A stretch of DNA of 64,000 nucleotides from UBA668 sp041918155 (GCA_041918155.1 JAYRWH010000081.1:21062-85061); one strand, 5' to 3'; numbered from the stretch's first letter, positions 49,881 through 59,218 are shown. A program made the numbers and translations. The notes: generated by a model from the letters alone, not told the origin.

Positions 49881-49910
49881 CCGTCGAAGCCTGGCCGTCG
49901 AAGCCGGACC
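49869..49910. repeat. Three tandem copies of a 14-bp unit
   Basis: GTCGAAGCCTGACC, then GTCGAAGCCTGGCC, then GTCGAAGCCGGACC: one difference each from the first. The first copy includes the SRPBCC stop codon. Confidence 0.9.
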
Positions 49911-49912
49911 GT

Positions 49913-50494
49913 TCAGAAGGTGGGGATCGGCACCACCGTGGTGGTGGCCGGCGCGGTCATCTCCGCGAGGTGTTTGCCGGCCAGGTCGTGGCCGAGGAGG
50001 ATCAGCACATTGGCGTCGGCGAGGGCGGCGATGCCGCCGACGATCCACACCGGCGTCGTCATGTAGAACACCGGGATGCCGCCCATCAGGCGGCTGACCG
50101 AGGCACCCACGGCTTCGGCGCCCCACCCGACATAGATCTTGCTGGTGGCCAGATCGGCGTCGACGCCGAACCCGTTCGTTGGGTCGCGCAGCACGAACCC
50201 GAGCGCTGCAAGATCGGTGGACAGCACCGCTGCGGCGCCGTCGACCCCCGAGGCGTTGGCCACCTTCACGACTCCACCCGTCGTGAACGGCGGCTCGGTC
50301 GTGGTCGTCGGAGCAATCGTGGTGGTCGTGGTCGAGCTCGTGGTGGTGGTCGAGGTCGTGGTCGTGGTCGTGCTCGTAGGGGTGGTGCGCGCTGCATCGC
50401 GGCTGCTCTTGCACGCGGCGGGCATGGCGACGAGCAGCAGCACGAGCGTGCAACGGATCACGAGCGAGCGGTGGGGAACGGGGGGCTTGCCCAT
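49913..50494 (-). CDS. Lipoprotein with LytR C-terminal (LytR_C) domain
   Basis: 193 residues. Lipobox PAAC (Cys28), a Thr/Ser linker (about 35-72), then one LytR_C-like module VKVANASGVDGAAAVLSTDLAALGF with the VANASG signature, KIYVGWGAEAVG and VLILLGHDL. This domain is common at the C-end of LytR-CpsA-Psr wall-glycopolymer ligases; here it stands alone outside the membrane. ATG start chosen over an upstream frame without signals. Confidence 0.78.
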   Translation of the reverse strand: MGKPPVPHRSLVIRCTLVLLLVAMPAACKSSRDAARTTPTSTTTTTTSTTTTSSTTTTTIAPTTTTEPPFTTGGVVKVANASGVDGAAAVLSTDLAALGFVLRDPTNGFGVDADLATSKIYVGWGAEAVGASVSRLMGGIPVFYMTTPVWIVGGIAALADANVLILLGHDLAGKHLAEMTAPATTTVVPIPTF

Positions 50495-50553
50495 GGTGCA
50501 GACAGACTGCCGACTCGCCGGCCGCGACACAAGGACCCCCCGCCGGCGGTGTT

Positions 50554-51210
50554 TCACAGGGCCCAGTCGATCGCTTCCAGCCCGGCCTCGATGAGGGCGG
50601 CGTTCGTGCGGCTGAAGGGGCGGCTACCGAAGAAGCCGTTGTGTGCGCTGAGCGGCGATGGGTGGGCCGACTCGATCACGGTGTGGCGGGTGAGGTCGAT
50701 GAACGACTGCTTACGCCGTGCGTTCGCGCCCCACAGGATGAACACCACGCGGTGGGGCTTGGCGGTGACCGCCTTCAGCACCTCGTCGGTGAAGCGCTCC
50801 CAGCCCTTGCCGTGGTGGGAAGCGGCCTGGCCGGCGCGCACGGTGAGCGTGGTGTTGAGCAGCAGCACGCCCTGGCGGGCCCAGGCCTCGAGGTTGCCGT
50901 GGCGGGGGATCGGCAGGCCGAGGTCGGTGTGCAGTTCCTTGTGGATGTTGGCCAGCGAGGGCGGGATGGCGACGCCCTCGCGTACGGAAAAGCACAACCC
51001 GTGGGCCTGGCCCGGGCCGTGGTAGGGGTCCTGTCCGAGGATCACCACCCGGGTGTTCGCGTAGGGCGTGAGGTGGAGGGCGGCGAACACCTCCTCCTCC
51101 GGTGGGTAGACGCGGAACTGGCCCCGCTGCTCGGCGACGAATCGTTGCAGCTGAGGCCAGTACGGCTTGGCGAACTCGCCACGCAAGACCGGGTTCCAAT
51201 CCGTCGTCAC
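50554..51210 (-). CDS. ung: Uracil-DNA glycosylase
   Basis: Removes uracil from DNA. 218 residues. Water-activating D61 and H64 in GQDPYHGPGQAHGL, and the HPSPLS motif (H183). LLLNTTLTV completes the family-1 Ung pattern. The gene is intact and the start is GTG; another start lies 7 codons upstream. Confidence 0.95.
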   Translation of the reverse strand: MTTDWNPVLRGEFAKPYWPQLQRFVAEQRGQFRVYPPEEEVFAALHLTPYANTRVVILGQDPYHGPGQAHGLCFSVREGVAIPPSLANIHKELHTDLGLPIPRHGNLEAWARQGVLLLNTTLTVRAGQAASHHGKGWERFTDEVLKAVTAKPHRVVFILWGANARRKQSFIDLTRHTVIESAHPSPLSAHNGFFGSRPFSRTNAALIEAGLEAIDWAL

Positions 51211-51255
51211 CGGCTCAGTATCGCAAGCCAAGGCGGCCGATGGTGTTCGGCCGTT

Positions 51256-51927
51256 TCAGTTCTCCGTGATCTGCGGCACTGGCGAACCGTTGACCAGGTC
51301 GATGCGGATCCGCGAGTCGTGGGTGTCGCTGCGGAAGCGCACCTCCACCCGATCAGCGCGGTCGGTCGACGAGTCGATATGGAAGCCCTCGGCGGGGGTG
51401 GCCGACACGAGGCTGAGTGCGCCGTTGTCGAGTTGCACCGTGATCGAGCCGCCGATGCTGTTGTAGTGCAAGGTGAGTGGAGCCGGAGCCGGCTCCGGTG
51501 CAGTCGCGATGGGTGCGGTCGTGGCTGGAGCATCGCTCGTCGTCGTGGTCGTGCCCTGACTATCCAGACCGTCCTGCGTGCCTTGGCCGCCCTGCCCGCC
51601 CTGGTCGCCGCCGGCCACCGTGGGGCCTGTGGCACCGTGCGTGGTGGGGGCGGTCTCGGGGGTGGTGGAACTGACGAAGGTGGTGTCGCCAAGGGTGCTG
51701 GGAGCGGCGGGGTCGAGGTTGGCGCGGCCGGTGCTGCCACGCCCGACGGCGAACAAGGCCCCGCCGGCGAGCAGTGCGCAGGCGGCGGCGCTGGCGACCA
51801 TCGCACGGCGGCGGCGGAGCACCCGCACACGACCCTGCACCTGCGAGTAGGCGCTGTTCACGTCGGGGTAGGCGCCGCCGGCCCGGCCGAGCAGGCGCTC
51901 CATCTGGGGATCGTCGAACTCATTCAT
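51256..51927 (-). CDS. Single-pass membrane protein paired with ECF sigma factor
   Basis: 223 residues. Cytosolic N-terminus of about 40 residues, helix at about 42-62, then a long extracytoplasmic Gly/Thr-rich linker and a beta domain (LTLHYNSIGGSITVQLDNG, RVEVRFRSDTHDSRIRIDLVNG). There is no HxxxCxxC motif, so it is not a ZAS anti-sigma factor, but its position (ATG one base into the sigma stop, TGATG) suggests that role. Extracytoplasmic signal unknown. Confidence 0.7.
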   Translation of the reverse strand: MNEFDDPQMERLLGRAGGAYPDVNSAYSQVQGRVRVLRRRRAMVASAAACALLAGGALFAVGRGSTGRANLDPAAPSTLGDTTFVSSTTPETAPTTHGATGPTVAGGDQGGQGGQGTQDGLDSQGTTTTTSDAPATTAPIATAPEPAPAPLTLHYNSIGGSITVQLDNGALSLVSATPAEGFHIDSSTDRADRVEVRFRSDTHDSRIRIDLVNGSPVPQITEN

Positions 51928-52457
51928 CACTGCTGCTCCTGGTGTGCGGCGTACACGCCGCGGAGGCGATCACGCCCCTGGTGGAGGTGGAACTTCACCG
52001 CGCCCTCGCTGATCGCCAACGCCGACGCCACCTCGGCGACGCTCAGCCCTTCGACGTAGAACAGGGCGATCGCCAGCCGCTGCTGGCGGGGGAGTTCGGC
52101 GAGCAGGGTGTTGGCGTCCGTACCGTCGCTCCAATCGACCTGATCGGGGCGGTAGTCGCCGTGCAGGCGCTGCACCGCCTTGTCCTTGCGATCACCCCGA
52201 CGGTGGTCGTCGCGCAGGCGGTTGATCGCCACGCGGCGGATCCAGCCGACGGGATCGTCGTAGCGGCGGATCTTGCGCCAGTGCAGGTGGGCCTTGACGA
52301 AGGCCTCCTGGACGGCGTCAGCGGCGGCCTCCTGGTTGCCGGCGACGACGGCGAGGGCGCGCACGAGTCGCCCGTAGTGGGCGCGGAACAGCATCTCCAG
52401 GTCGTCGCCGGTTGCGATACCGACATGGGCGACCACATCGCTCATGCGCAGTGCCAT
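51927..52457 (-). CDS. ECF sigma factor (SigE/SigM-like)
   Basis: 176 residues. Region 2: LEMLFRAHYGRLVRALAVVAGNQEAAADAVQEAFVKAH in parts and DDPVGWIRRVAINRLRDDHRR; region 4: LPRQQRLAIALFYVEGLSVAEVASALAISEGAVKFHLHQGRDRLRG. ATG; a second ATG four codons on is possible. Upstream lies a divergent lipoprotein gene, a possible target. Confidence 0.85.
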   Translation of the reverse strand: MALRMSDVVAHVGIATGDDLEMLFRAHYGRLVRALAVVAGNQEAAADAVQEAFVKAHLHWRKIRRYDDPVGWIRRVAINRLRDDHRRGDRKDKAVQRLHGDYRPDQVDWSDGTDANTLLAELPRQQRLAIALFYVEGLSVAEVASALAISEGAVKFHLHQGRDRLRGVYAAHQEQQ

Positions 52458-52584
52458 CGATTCCACAGTGGGGACACGCCGGGAGTGTGTAGCAGGTTTG
52501 GCGGTGCGGGGGTTTTCTTCCCCGGAAGTGCCAGAGTTCGAGTGCACCCACCTCCCGATGGGTATGAGCCACGGAGGAACCGCC

Positions 52585-53430
52585 ATGTCCCGCACCCGGC
52601 ACCGTCTCGTCGCCAGCATCGGGGCCGCCGCGGTCGCCGTACTGCTGGCCGCCGGCTGCAGTTCCAGCACCAAGGTCGGCGGCGGTACCACCGTGGCCTC
52701 GACCGTGCCCGGCGGATCGTCGACGTCGGTGGCCCCGGCCACCACCGCTGCGCCCACCACGGCGGCCACCAGCGCTCCGACGACCGCCGGACCCGGCCCC
52801 ACGGCCCCCGCCAGCGCGGCCGTGCTCGGCGCGCCGACCAACCTGCAGGCCACCCCGAGCGGCGGCATCACACTCGCCGGCGGGTTCCTCTGCGGTGACG
52901 ACCCCAGCATCCCCGGCTGGGTGGTCGACGATTGCCAGCAGATGCCCTCCTTCGGCGACGGGCTCACCAGCCTCGTGCTGCACAGCGCCGCCGACGGCCG
53001 CCTCGCCGTGGCCGTGTTGTTCCGCAGTGGGGCGACCCTCGTGCAGCGCTACGGGGCCGCCGAATCCGGCCCCGGCGTGTGGTCGGCGGTCACCGTGCAG
53101 GTCGGCGACTTCCACTTCGACGACGCCGCCGAGGTATGGATCGGGTACCGCTACGACGGCACCGGTCAGTACCTCGACTTCGACGTGCTCGATCCGCGGC
53201 CCGACGGCTCGGTGTTCCTCGGGGGCCTCCAGGGTCTCGACCACGGCGTTGTACGCGTTCACCCGGGCGGGGCAAGTGTGCAATCGGCGGTGTACGCCGC
53301 CTCCGATCCCGGCTGCTGCCCGAGCACGATGCTCCAGCGCGAGGTCACGTTCTCCGCCGACCAGTGGTGGATCGACGCCGGCGCGAGCTACCCCGCGGCG
53401 GCCACCCCGCCGCTCACGGGCAACCTGTAG
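52585..53430 (+). CDS. Lipoprotein of unknown function
   Basis: 281 residues. Lipobox LAAGC (Cys25), a Ser/Thr/Ala linker (about 28-80), then a globular part with conserved-looking SIPGWVVDDCQQMPSFGDGL and two further Cys (FLCGDDP; PGCCPST). Beta-rich. GGAGG precedes the ATG. Divergent from the sigma factor. Confidence 0.75.
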   Translation: MSRTRHRLVASIGAAAVAVLLAAGCSSSTKVGGGTTVASTVPGGSSTSVAPATTAAPTTAATSAPTTAGPGPTAPASAAVLGAPTNLQATPSGGITLAGGFLCGDDPSIPGWVVDDCQQMPSFGDGLTSLVLHSAADGRLAVAVLFRSGATLVQRYGAAESGPGVWSAVTVQVGDFHFDDAAEVWIGYRYDGTGQYLDFDVLDPRPDGSVFLGGLQGLDHGVVRVHPGGASVQSAVYAASDPGCCPSTMLQREVTFSADQWWIDAGASYPAAATPPLTGNL

Positions 53431-53456
53431 GACGCCGCCCGCGGGGCCGCGTTCGC

Positions 53457-53462
53457 TACCGT
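53457..53462 (+). promoter_or_regulatory. -10 box TACCGT of the 2OG oxygenase gene, leaderless
   Basis: TACCGT with a 6-nt spacer to ATG. Confidence 0.55.
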
Positions 53463-53468
53463 GGATGC

Positions 53469-54437
53469 ATGACCGAAATCCTGGACGTCGACCTGCTTGC
53501 CTTCGAGCGCGGCAACGGCGAGCAGCGTCGCGCCGTCGTCGATGGGGTGCGGCGCAGCCTGGCCACCGGGTTCGTCTACACCCGCCACGACCTGTCCTCC
53601 GACATGCTCGACACGACCTACGGGATGCTGAAGGAGTTCTTCGAGCACCCCCAAGAGGTGAAGCAGGCGTTCATCGCCCCCGAGAGCCACGGCCAGACCG
53701 GGTACACGGGCCTGCTCGTGGAAACCGCCGCGAGCAGCGACGTGCCCGATTGGAAGGAGATGCTCAACTGGGGCATCTCCTTGCCCGAGGGGCACCCGTT
53801 GCGTGCTCGCTATCCGCACCGCTACGGCCCCCAGGTGCTGCCCGAGGCGGCCGTGCCGGGGATCACCGAGGCGCTCAACACGTTCCATCGCAAGGTGGAA
53901 GACGTGCAGCGGCGCTTCCTGCGCATCATTGCCGAGGGCCTCGGCTGCCACGAGTCGTTCTTCGACGAGATGACCACGAATGGCGCCACGCTGACCCGCG
54001 CGATCCGCTATCCCGCGATGCAACACGCACCCGCCGGTGGACATGTGTGGGCGGGCGCGCACGGCGACATCAACCTCATCACCGCGCTGCCCCGCGCCAC
54101 CGCGGCCGGTTTGCAGGTGCTGATCGATCGCGAGTGGGTGGATGCCTCTGCCCCTGACGGCCAAGTCATCATCAACACCGGGATGATGCTCGAGCGGCTC
54201 ACCAACGGCGTGATCCCCACCGGCGTGCACCGTGTTGTCGCCGAGCCCGGGTACACCGGGGAGCGCTACAGCGTCGTGCAGTTCTCCCACCCCACACCCT
54301 GGACACTGCTCAACCCGCTGTCGTCGTGCATCACCACCGAGCACCCCCAGCGCTGGTCGGGAATGGTGAGCGCCGACGCGCTCGACCTCGTGCTCTACGA
54401 GATCAACCTCGTCGAGAACGCCCGGCGGGTTGGCTGA
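53469..54437 (+). CDS. 2-oxoglutarate/Fe(II) oxygenase (isopenicillin N synthase-like)
   Basis: 322 residues. The iron triad is H198-x-D200 in GAHGDINL and H254 in GVHRVV; R266-x-S268 in ERYSVVQF binds 2OG. N-terminal DIOX_N part with FFEHPQEVKQAF. Substrate unknown. Followed closely by the ROK kinase gene. Confidence 0.88.
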   Translation: MTEILDVDLLAFERGNGEQRRAVVDGVRRSLATGFVYTRHDLSSDMLDTTYGMLKEFFEHPQEVKQAFIAPESHGQTGYTGLLVETAASSDVPDWKEMLNWGISLPEGHPLRARYPHRYGPQVLPEAAVPGITEALNTFHRKVEDVQRRFLRIIAEGLGCHESFFDEMTTNGATLTRAIRYPAMQHAPAGGHVWAGAHGDINLITALPRATAAGLQVLIDREWVDASAPDGQVIINTGMMLERLTNGVIPTGVHRVVAEPGYTGERYSVVQFSHPTPWTLLNPLSSCITTEHPQRWSGMVSADALDLVLYEINLVENARRVG

Positions 54438-54444
54438 GGACCAC

Positions 54445-55500
54445 ATGACGGACCAACCGACCCCTACCCCATCGCGGCACCCCTCCGACCAGATCGACCA
54501 GGTCGACGACACCGTCGACACCCGCGACGGCGTCGTTGCCGATGCCCCCGACGGCGCGGGTCAGGCCGAGGACGAAGGCGGGCCGCGTCCGGTCATCGGC
54601 GACGTCGTTTTGACGATCGACATCGGTGGCACCACCATGGCGGCCGGGCTGATGACGATGCAGGGCGAGTTGCTCGACCGCGAGCAGATCCCCGTCGACC
54701 AGCGCCTCTCGGCGGACGCACTGTTCAACAGCCTGCACACGTTGGTGAACTCGCAGCTCGCCCGGGCCCGCGATCACCACCGCATGCGCCCGATCGGCGT
54801 CGGGGTGGGGGTGGCCGGGCCGATGACCCGCGATGCGGACACGATCTCGCCGGTCAACATCCATGTCTGGCGCGAGTATCCACTGCGGTCGCGGCTCGTC
54901 GGTGCCACCTCGTTGCCCGTGTTCGCCGATCTCGATGCCAAGGCGCTCGCGCTCGCCGAGGGCTGGCTCGGTGGGGCGCAGGGCAAGGAGAGCTTCATGG
55001 CGATGGTCGTGAGCACGGGTGTCGGCGGTGGCATCGTCCTGAACGGCCAGCTGCTCGACGGGTTCAGCGGCAACGCCGGCCACATCGGTCATGTGATCGT
55101 CGAGCCGAACGGCCGCCGCTGCGGGTGCGGCTCGAAGGGCTGCCTGGAGGCCGAGGCGTCCGGCGCGGCGATCGAGGCGATCACCGGCCGCCCCGCTTCC
55201 GAGCCGTCGTACGAGATCATGCAGCGCACCGGCCGCCTCGTCGGGCGTGCCGCGGCCTCGGTGTGCAATCTGCTCGACCTCGACCTCGTGGTGGTCGGCG
55301 GGTCCGTTGCCTTCGCGTTCGGGGCGACGTTCTTCAACTCCGCGCAAGAGGCGCTCGACGAGCACTCTCGCCTGCTGTATTCGAAGGGCGCCCGCATCTC
55401 GCCGGTGCGCCTCGGTGATCGCGGCGCGCTGCTCGGCGCCGGCGCGGTGGCAGTGCGCGGCCTGCACCGCGCTCGCCGCCAGGCCCGCTACCGTCCGTGA
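54445..55500 (+). CDS. ROK-family sugar kinase
   Basis: 351 residues. An acidic N-terminal extension of about 50 residues precedes TIDIGGTTMAAG (57-68), the phosphate loop. GHIGH and CGCGSKGCLEAEASG carry the ROK zinc-binding Cys; STGVGGGIVLNG is the second nucleotide motif. Glucokinase-like. The N-terminal extension is not typical. Confidence 0.87.
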   Translation: MTDQPTPTPSRHPSDQIDQVDDTVDTRDGVVADAPDGAGQAEDEGGPRPVIGDVVLTIDIGGTTMAAGLMTMQGELLDREQIPVDQRLSADALFNSLHTLVNSQLARARDHHRMRPIGVGVGVAGPMTRDADTISPVNIHVWREYPLRSRLVGATSLPVFADLDAKALALAEGWLGGAQGKESFMAMVVSTGVGGGIVLNGQLLDGFSGNAGHIGHVIVEPNGRRCGCGSKGCLEAEASGAAIEAITGRPASEPSYEIMQRTGRLVGRAAASVCNLLDLDLVVVGGSVAFAFGATFFNSAQEALDEHSRLLYSKGARISPVRLGDRGALLGAGAVAVRGLHRARRQARYRP

Positions 55501-55537
55501 CTCACCGCACCGCTCACACCACCCGAGGAACCCATCG

Positions 55538-56404
55538 ATGACCAGGATCCGCAGTACCGACAAGTCACACATCGACGACCGTCGTGGGCAGTCGAGCGGC
55601 GGTAGTGGGTTCCCCGGGGGCTTCCCCATCCCTGGTGGGCTGAAAGCCGGCGGCGGCCTCCTCGGCGTGGTCGTGCTGCTGGCCTCGCTGCTGTTACCAA
55701 AGCTGCTCGGGGCGGGGGCCACGTCGTCGCTCAGCTCCGACACCGGCGAGCCCGGTGCGAGCACATGTGCGACCGAGCTGGAGCAGATCGTCTGCGGTGT
55801 CACCAACGATGTGCAGGCCTATTGGGCGCAGGCCTTGCCCGACGCGTTCGGCACTGCCTACCAGGAGACCTCTACGGTGTGGTTCAGCGGCGGCGTCAGC
55901 ACGGGGTGCGGCCAGGCCAGCTCGCAGACCGGCCCGTTCTACTGCCCGGTCGACAATCTCGTGTACCTCGACCTCGGGTTCATGCAGCAGCTGGAGGACG
56001 AGCTGGTCGGTTCCACCAGCGACCTCGCCGAGCAGTACATCGTCGCCCACGAGTACGGCCACCATGTGCAGAACCTGCTCGGCACGAACGCTCAGGTGCA
56101 GCGCGCCGAGCAGAACGACCCCAGCCGGGCGAGCCAGTACTCGATCGCGCTCGAACTGCAGGCCGACTGCTACGCCGGCGCGTGGGTGGGCGCGCGCAAT
56201 GTGCTCGACAGCGCCGCCGAGCTCGACGAGGCGATTCGTGCCGCCGAGGGCGTCGGCGACGATCGCATCCAGCAGAAGACGCAGGGCCGCATCGACCCCG
56301 AGACCTGGACCCACGGTTCGGCTGAACAGCGCAAGCAGTGGTTCCTCACGGGGTACAACAGCGCCGACCCGCGCACCTGCGACACCTTCGCCGAGATCGG
56401 CTGA
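55538..56404 (+). CDS. YpfJ-like neutral zinc metallopeptidase, membrane anchored
   Basis: 288 residues. GFPGGFPIPGG glycine-rich N-terminus, a helix at about 40-57, then the peptidase: VAHEYGHHVQNL is the HExxH zinc site; LELQADCYAGAWV is the third ligand region. Secreted domain outside the membrane. GAGGA precedes the ATG. Convergent with the DUF418 gene. Confidence 0.9.
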   Translation: MTRIRSTDKSHIDDRRGQSSGGSGFPGGFPIPGGLKAGGGLLGVVVLLASLLLPKLLGAGATSSLSSDTGEPGASTCATELEQIVCGVTNDVQAYWAQALPDAFGTAYQETSTVWFSGGVSTGCGQASSQTGPFYCPVDNLVYLDLGFMQQLEDELVGSTSDLAEQYIVAHEYGHHVQNLLGTNAQVQRAEQNDPSRASQYSIALELQADCYAGAWVGARNVLDSAAELDEAIRAAEGVGDDRIQQKTQGRIDPETWTHGSAEQRKQWFLTGYNSADPRTCDTFAEIG

Positions 56405-56416
56405 TACGCCGGCGCG

Positions 56417-57511
56417 TCATGCGCTGAACTTGCGGTACGCCCACTCGAGGGGGCCGTTGCGCACCCGGCGGTGGATCTCCACCGACACGGCGACGGCCAG
56501 GGTCCAGTAGACGAGGGCGAACACCAGGGCCGTGCCGAGCCCGCCGGGCTTCACCCATCCGAGCCAGTCCACCACCAGGTCGAACACGAGCGCATGGCCC
56601 ACGTAGAGCGTGAGCGTGGTGCGGCCCGTGTCGGCGAGCACCTCTGTTGCCGCCGAACTGCGAGTACATTCCGCGAGCCACCCGATGAAGCTGATCGCCA
56701 CGAGCGTCGAGCCGATCGCAGTCGTGACGTAGAGCAGGCCGCGGTCGAACGGATCCGTGGAGCGCAGGATCGGGTGGATGGGCAGTGCGGCTGACGCGAG
56801 GTAGCCGACGAACACGAGCGTGGCACCACCCATCGCCATCTGCCAGCGCACGATCGGGTTGAACGGCAGCATGCGCCCGAGTGCGATGCCCAGGCACAAA
56901 AAGGCCAGCCATGGGAGCAGCGGATGGGTGCCGCGCAGGAACGTGGTGAGGAGTTGGTCGCGCGGTGAGTGAGCATCGATCAGCGGCGCGTCGAGCAGCC
57001 AGTTCACGAGGTGGCCGTCAGTCACTCGCTCCAGGGCCCACCAGCGGATCGCCGCTGCAGCGAGGGCGGCGAAGGCGCCGATCACGGCCAGCCAACGGGT
57101 GCGCAAGGTGAACATCGCCGCACCGGCGAGGAAGAGCGCGCCGTAGTAGGTGAGGATCGTGCCGGTCCACACCCAGTCGAGGAAGTAGCCGAACGCGTAG
57201 AGCAGCACGCCGCGGCGGATGAGCGTCCAGCGCACTGTGCTGATTCGCGAACGGTCGCTGGTGGCGACGGTTCTCGCGGTCAGCAGGGTGATGCCCATGC
57301 CGGCGACAGTGACGAACACGGCGGCGAAGCGTGTGGAGAGCGGGCCCTCCCAGGGGTCGAAGATGCGCCCGATCGTTGTGTCGAGACTGCGCCCGCCGCC
57401 GCGCTCGATGAGGTAGCCGTAGTAGTTGAGCACGCACACGCCGATGAGCGCGATCCCGCGGATCACGTCGAGCTCGATGAGGCGGTTGGACGGCGCGGCC
57501 TCCCGTTTCAC
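56417..57511 (-). CDS. DUF418/DUF1624 multi-helix membrane protein
   Basis: 364 residues with about nine helices. The opening RLIELDVIRGIALIGVCVLNYYG is typical of DUF418/acyltransferase-like proteins (compare heparan-alpha-glucosaminide N-acetyltransferase). GTG start overlaps the alanine-racemase-like stop codon by 4 nt, so the two are coupled. Acyl or amino-acid transfer to a surface polymer is plausible. Confidence 0.78.
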   Translation of the reverse strand: MKREAAPSNRLIELDVIRGIALIGVCVLNYYGYLIERGGGRSLDTTIGRIFDPWEGPLSTRFAAVFVTVAGMGITLLTARTVATSDRSRISTVRWTLIRRGVLLYAFGYFLDWVWTGTILTYYGALFLAGAAMFTLRTRWLAVIGAFAALAAAAIRWWALERVTDGHLVNWLLDAPLIDAHSPRDQLLTTFLRGTHPLLPWLAFLCLGIALGRMLPFNPIVRWQMAMGGATLVFVGYLASAALPIHPILRSTDPFDRGLLYVTTAIGSTLVAISFIGWLAECTRSSAATEVLADTGRTTLTLYVGHALVFDLVVDWLGWVKPGGLGTALVFALVYWTLAVAVSVEIHRRVRNGPLEWAYRKFSA

Positions 57512-58467
57512 GACCACTCCACCTCGTCGACCCAGGTGAAGGTGAGCGGCCGTTGCACGTCCACCCGGTCGCCGATGGCCGGGCACGGGTCGCCCGCGGG
57601 CACCACGACGAGCGAGGAGTGCATGTGCGGCACTTCGAGAAGCGCCAGCCGGCGGCGGGCGAAGTGGAACGGGCTGCGCCGCGCCGGGTCGGGCTCGTCG
57701 AGCGGGGCGATGCCGTGCGCGGTGCCCGCCCCGATCGTCACGAGCGTGCCGTCGCAGGGCACGGGTGAGCTGAAGTAGCCGGCCGTGTCGCCGTGGTGCA
57801 CGGGGGCGGCGTGGAGGACATCGGCCGACAGGTGCAGGAACCCGCCCTTGGGTAGCCCGTGCCACAGCGCAGTGCCGATGCGCACGGCGAACTCGCGATT
57901 CGGGTGGTGGGCTTGCAGGTGGAGGAACGAGGCGGGCGTGAGGTGGCTCACCCACAAGGGAGTGGCCGCGGCGAGGTGAGGCAGCCAGCCCTCGATCTCG
58001 GCGAGGCGCGCCCCGTCGTCGCCGGCGAGGGGCAGATGGAGCGCGAACGCCGCGATGTTCAGGCGGGCATCGGCGACCGCGGCGAGCAGCGCGGGCAGCT
58101 CCGCCGGGATTGCGCCGTAGCGGCGCATGCTGCTGGCGAGCTTCACCATCACCGGCGCGGCGCGGCCCGCGAGGGGGGTGACGTGGGCGGGGTGGCCGAC
58201 GGTGAGGATCGCTCGGTCGTCACCGGGCACCTCCAGCGTGGGAGTCAGCACTACCGGGATGAGCGCGGGCGGTACCCCGGCGAGTTCGTGGACGCTGCCG
58301 ACGCCGACGTACTCGCCGAGCGCCGTGGCCCGCTCATGCAACAGCGTCCGCCCGAATCCGTAGCCGTTGCCCTTCACCACCGGCACCAGGCCCGCGCCGT
58401 AGGCGGCCGCGGTGGCGGCCACATGCTGTTCCCAGGCGGAACGCTGGACGGTGAGCCGCACGGTCAT
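57508..58467 (-). CDS. Alanine-racemase-like PLP protein
   Basis: 319 residues, shorter than biosynthetic alanine racemases (about 370). VPVVKGNGYGFG places the PLP lysine (K32) in the N-terminal barrel; the C-terminal domain keeps the CPAIGDRVDVQRPL stretch. The usual catalytic Tyr region of the second domain is not obvious. Paired by overlap with the DUF418 gene, so it may supply a D-amino acid for envelope modification (inference). ATG from the leaderless promoter. Confidence 0.75.
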   Translation of the reverse strand: MTVRLTVQRSAWEQHVAATAAAYGAGLVPVVKGNGYGFGRTLLHERATALGEYVGVGSVHELAGVPPALIPVVLTPTLEVPGDDRAILTVGHPAHVTPLAGRAAPVMVKLASSMRRYGAIPAELPALLAAVADARLNIAAFALHLPLAGDDGARLAEIEGWLPHLAAATPLWVSHLTPASFLHLQAHHPNREFAVRIGTALWHGLPKGGFLHLSADVLHAAPVHHGDTAGYFSSPVPCDGTLVTIGAGTAHGIAPLDEPDPARRSPFHFARRRLALLEVPHMHSSLVVVPAGDPCPAIGDRVDVQRPLTFTWVDEVEWS

Positions 58468-58474
58468 CCCCGCC

Positions 58475-58480
58475 ACGGTA
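58475..58480 (-). promoter_or_regulatory. -10 box TACCGT of the alanine-racemase-like gene, leaderless
   Basis: TACCGT with a 7-nt spacer to ATG. Confidence 0.5.
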
Positions 58481-58554
58481 GCCGTGCCGCGCCGATCCCT
58501 CCGGTCTGCCCCGACATCGGCGCAGGACACCGAGGGCGGCGGCCCATGTCCGTG

Positions 58555-59085
58555 CTAGAGGGCCAGCATCGCGACCGCACCCATGAGAGCGAGGGCAGTG
58601 CCGATGACCACCGGGATGTAGCCCCACGACGGCATCGGCTTGCGGACCCGCAGCCCATCGGGCGGCGACGCGGGGTGCTGGCGCAGCAACACGCCCCATT
58701 GCGCGGCGAGGTCTCGGTTGCTCCGATCCGCTCGGAACCTACCCGGCAGCGAGGCGGCCGTCATCGCCACGCCCACGGCCGACCCGTGTGCGGCAGGCGC
58801 GGCATATGCGTCGACAACCGCGAAGCGATACCGCGTCGTGCCGTGCCAGAAGTGGAAACTGTTCTTGGTCATGAACGCGAAGGAGTGCACCTCGTCGACC
58901 GGTACATCGAGCTTCACGCGATGACGAACCAGGGTGGAGAAGGTCAGGCGTCCACCTTCCAACCGAAGGGTGCCTTCGCTCGAGAACGTGTTGATCGGCA
59001 CCCAGCGGAGGAGCTGGCCCTTGGTCGCGAACGTGACCGTACGAGCGTCGAGCAGCGTGGCGTCGGAATGAACACCGTCTTGCAT
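58555..59085 (-). CDS. Unknown protein with C-terminal membrane helix
   Basis: 176 residues. A beta-rich N-terminal domain (GTLRLEGGRLTFSTLVRHRVKLDVPVDEVHSFAF in segments) of PH/GRAM-like appearance, followed by a flexible segment and a C-terminal helix (about 155-175). GGAGGT upstream of the ATG. No family recognised. Confidence 0.65.
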   Translation of the reverse strand: MQDGVHSDATLLDARTVTFATKGQLLRWVPINTFSSEGTLRLEGGRLTFSTLVRHRVKLDVPVDEVHSFAFMTKNSFHFWHGTTRYRFAVVDAYAAPAAHGSAVGVAMTAASLPGRFRADRSNRDLAAQWGVLLRQHPASPPDGLRVRKPMPSWGYIPVVIGTALALMGAVAMLAL

Positions 59086-59205
59086 GATCGATGACCTCCG
59101 GTTCGCTGGCGCGAGTATTCGTGCGCAGCGTCACGGCAAGCGTAGTGCCGTCATGCGGTGTCGAGTTCGGCGTTAATCCGACTTGTCCGATCGGGATTTG
59201 GCGGA

Positions 59206-59211
59206 TAGCCT
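59206..59211 (+). promoter_or_regulatory. -10 box TAGCCT of the DUF4395 gene, leaderless
   Basis: TAGCCT with a 7-nt spacer to ATG. Confidence 0.55.
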
Positions 59212-59218
59212 TCCGAAC

